Assembly: GCA_020832925.1 (NCBI GenBank)
Contig: JAJHRF010000016.1
Location: 1 to 34,699, forward strand
Source of the DNA: Desulfurococcaceae archaeon
GTDB taxonomy: Archaea > Thermoproteota > Thermoprotei_A > Sulfolobales > Ignisphaeraceae
Length of the DNA: 34,699 bases
Direction of reading: 5' to 3'
Shown here: piece after piece, positions 34,141 to 34,699 of the stretch
Numbering within the stretch: the first letter of the stretch is position 1
Layout of the letters: each line of letters starts with the position of its first letter
The notes under the pieces: generated by a model
What the model was told of the DNA's origin: nothing
What the model saw: only the letters and a program-made list of their open reading frames with translations
The model's database searches: none
Made by a program: the position numbers and the translations under genes

Positions 34141-34600
34141 TCACTAGAAAAGTATCTATTTTATACCTTGTTTAAAATCGTGAAATTCATCACTAAATCA
34201 ATCCTAACCCTTGTTAAATAACCTTTTAAATCAATTATCGAGAACATAGTCTTAACTTAAAATAAATTATGCTTCCTCCATAACTTAGTAAACACTTACT
34301 TCTTATACAATATCTTCATATAAACCCTCACTATATTCATTAAGCAAAATTTTCATACAATTAATATGATCAAACCAATAGTCAAGATTAATTCACCGCA
34401 TTCATAATTTTCGAATACGTTACAATACTTACTCTATGAACAAATTTTTCAATATATCGCCGAAACCTAGGGATGTAATGTTAATGCTAGTAACACTATA
34501 GATTTCAAGACTATATCACGTATATCATGTGGAAGTACATAAAGGGTTCTGGAGGCTAGCCTTCCAAGGAGCTAGCTCTAATATTGTTTAGTTGTTGTAT
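34141..34600. other. Gene-poor stretch with two adjacent palindromes
   Basis: No open frame of protein-like character is seen over 460 bases, and no tRNA, sRNA or transposon end is recognised. At its right side are two perfect 10-bp palindromes six bases apart, AGGCTAGCCT (34553-34562) and GAGCTAGCTC (34569-34578). They lie 20-50 bases beyond the stop codon of the partial gene at the window edge, where they could form stems in its 3' untranslated region. Confidence 0.4.
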
Positions 34601-34699
34601 TTATCTAGAATTCTTCAAATATTTCCAAAATCGGTAGTTGTAGATACATCCTGGGTCTGGAGCTAGTGGATCGCCAAAATATCCAAAAGCTCTAGCTCT
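34601..34699 (-). CDS. 3' end of an unrecognised gene, cut by the window edge
   Basis: The last 32 codons of a minus-strand gene run from the window edge to TAA at 34601-34603. The residues include [20 protein letters not shown] and then WKYLKNSR at the end. The aromatic and Pro/Asp-rich composition with few low-complexity runs looks like the tail of a real, well-conserved protein. I do not recognise the family from this piece, and codon use resembles the neighbours. It could be metabolic, but I make no assignment. Confidence 0.55.
   Translation of the reverse strand, partial: RARAFGYFGDPLAPDPGCIYNYRFWKYLKNSR

Noticed and set aside
1-34699. CRISPR array, tRNA or rRNA genes
   Set aside because: No regularly spaced repeats and no T-arm or rRNA-like sequences were found on reading both strands.

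Overview
The window looks like AT-rich chromosomal DNA of a hyperthermophilic crenarchaeon. The evidence is an XPB helicase beside a Bax1-type nuclease, archaeal TATA promoters with short or absent leaders, a C/D box guide RNA, PAC2 and Hsp20 proteostasis genes, and many glycoside hydrolases of a polysaccharide fermenter. An Ignisphaera-like or other Desulfurococcales-type host is my inference; no 16S rRNA or other phylogenetic marker lies in the window. I found no tRNA, rRNA or CRISPR array.

Layout. (1) 0.2-1.5 kb: PAC2-family protein and a small heat-shock protein, then a C/D box sRNA on the minus strand (about 1474-1527) that was not among the protein-coding calls. (2) 1.6-7.0 kb: nickel-pincer cofactor genes larC, larB and larE without larA, followed by a DUF362 protein, a separate 2x[4Fe-4S] ferredoxin and a SIMIBI-type P-loop NTPase. 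(3) 7.0-18.1 kb: a carbohydrate-use region that is largely decayed. A GH63/MGH1-like glycosidase (three in-frame stops plus a frameshift), a dipeptide/oligopeptide ABC ATPase relic (5' truncation, three frameshifts, a 5-bp tandem duplication) and a GH51 arabinofuranosidase (four in-frame stops) are broken. GH51 is joined at about 14745 to the 3' third of a solute-binding protein gene. The permease that follows has a frameshift at a T7 tract. A GH127 beta-L-arabinofuranosidase, a mutarotase-fold protein and the transporter ATPase remain open.

(4) 18.1-21.5 kb: a HAD phosphatase and an ABC-2 type exporter (ATPase and two permeases). (5) 21.7-23.5 kb: a zinc-binding DGC-type gene broken by one TAA, then a DUF134 regulator, a tryptophan-rich small protein and a NifX/NifB-like protein. 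Two copies of a 14-bp palindrome-like operator flank a palindromic TATA element in this group. (6) 23.5-26.4 kb: the Bax1-XPB repair pair. (7) 26.5-27.9 kb: a nitroreductase with an inverted repeat over its start, then about 750 bp of degenerate DNA with a probable TnpB tail. (8) 27.9-34.7 kb: GH20 and GH31 glycosidases, a D-2-hydroxyacid dehydrogenase, a membrane-anchored single-HKD PLD protein, a gene-poor stretch and the 3' end of an unrecognised gene.

How it fits together: GH127, GH51, the GH63-like enzyme and the transporters look like a former arabinan or plant-glycan module that has largely been lost. The lar, XPB-Bax1 and ABC-2 groups look intact. Whether the broken genes are true pseudogenes or partly assembly error has to be settled from reads.
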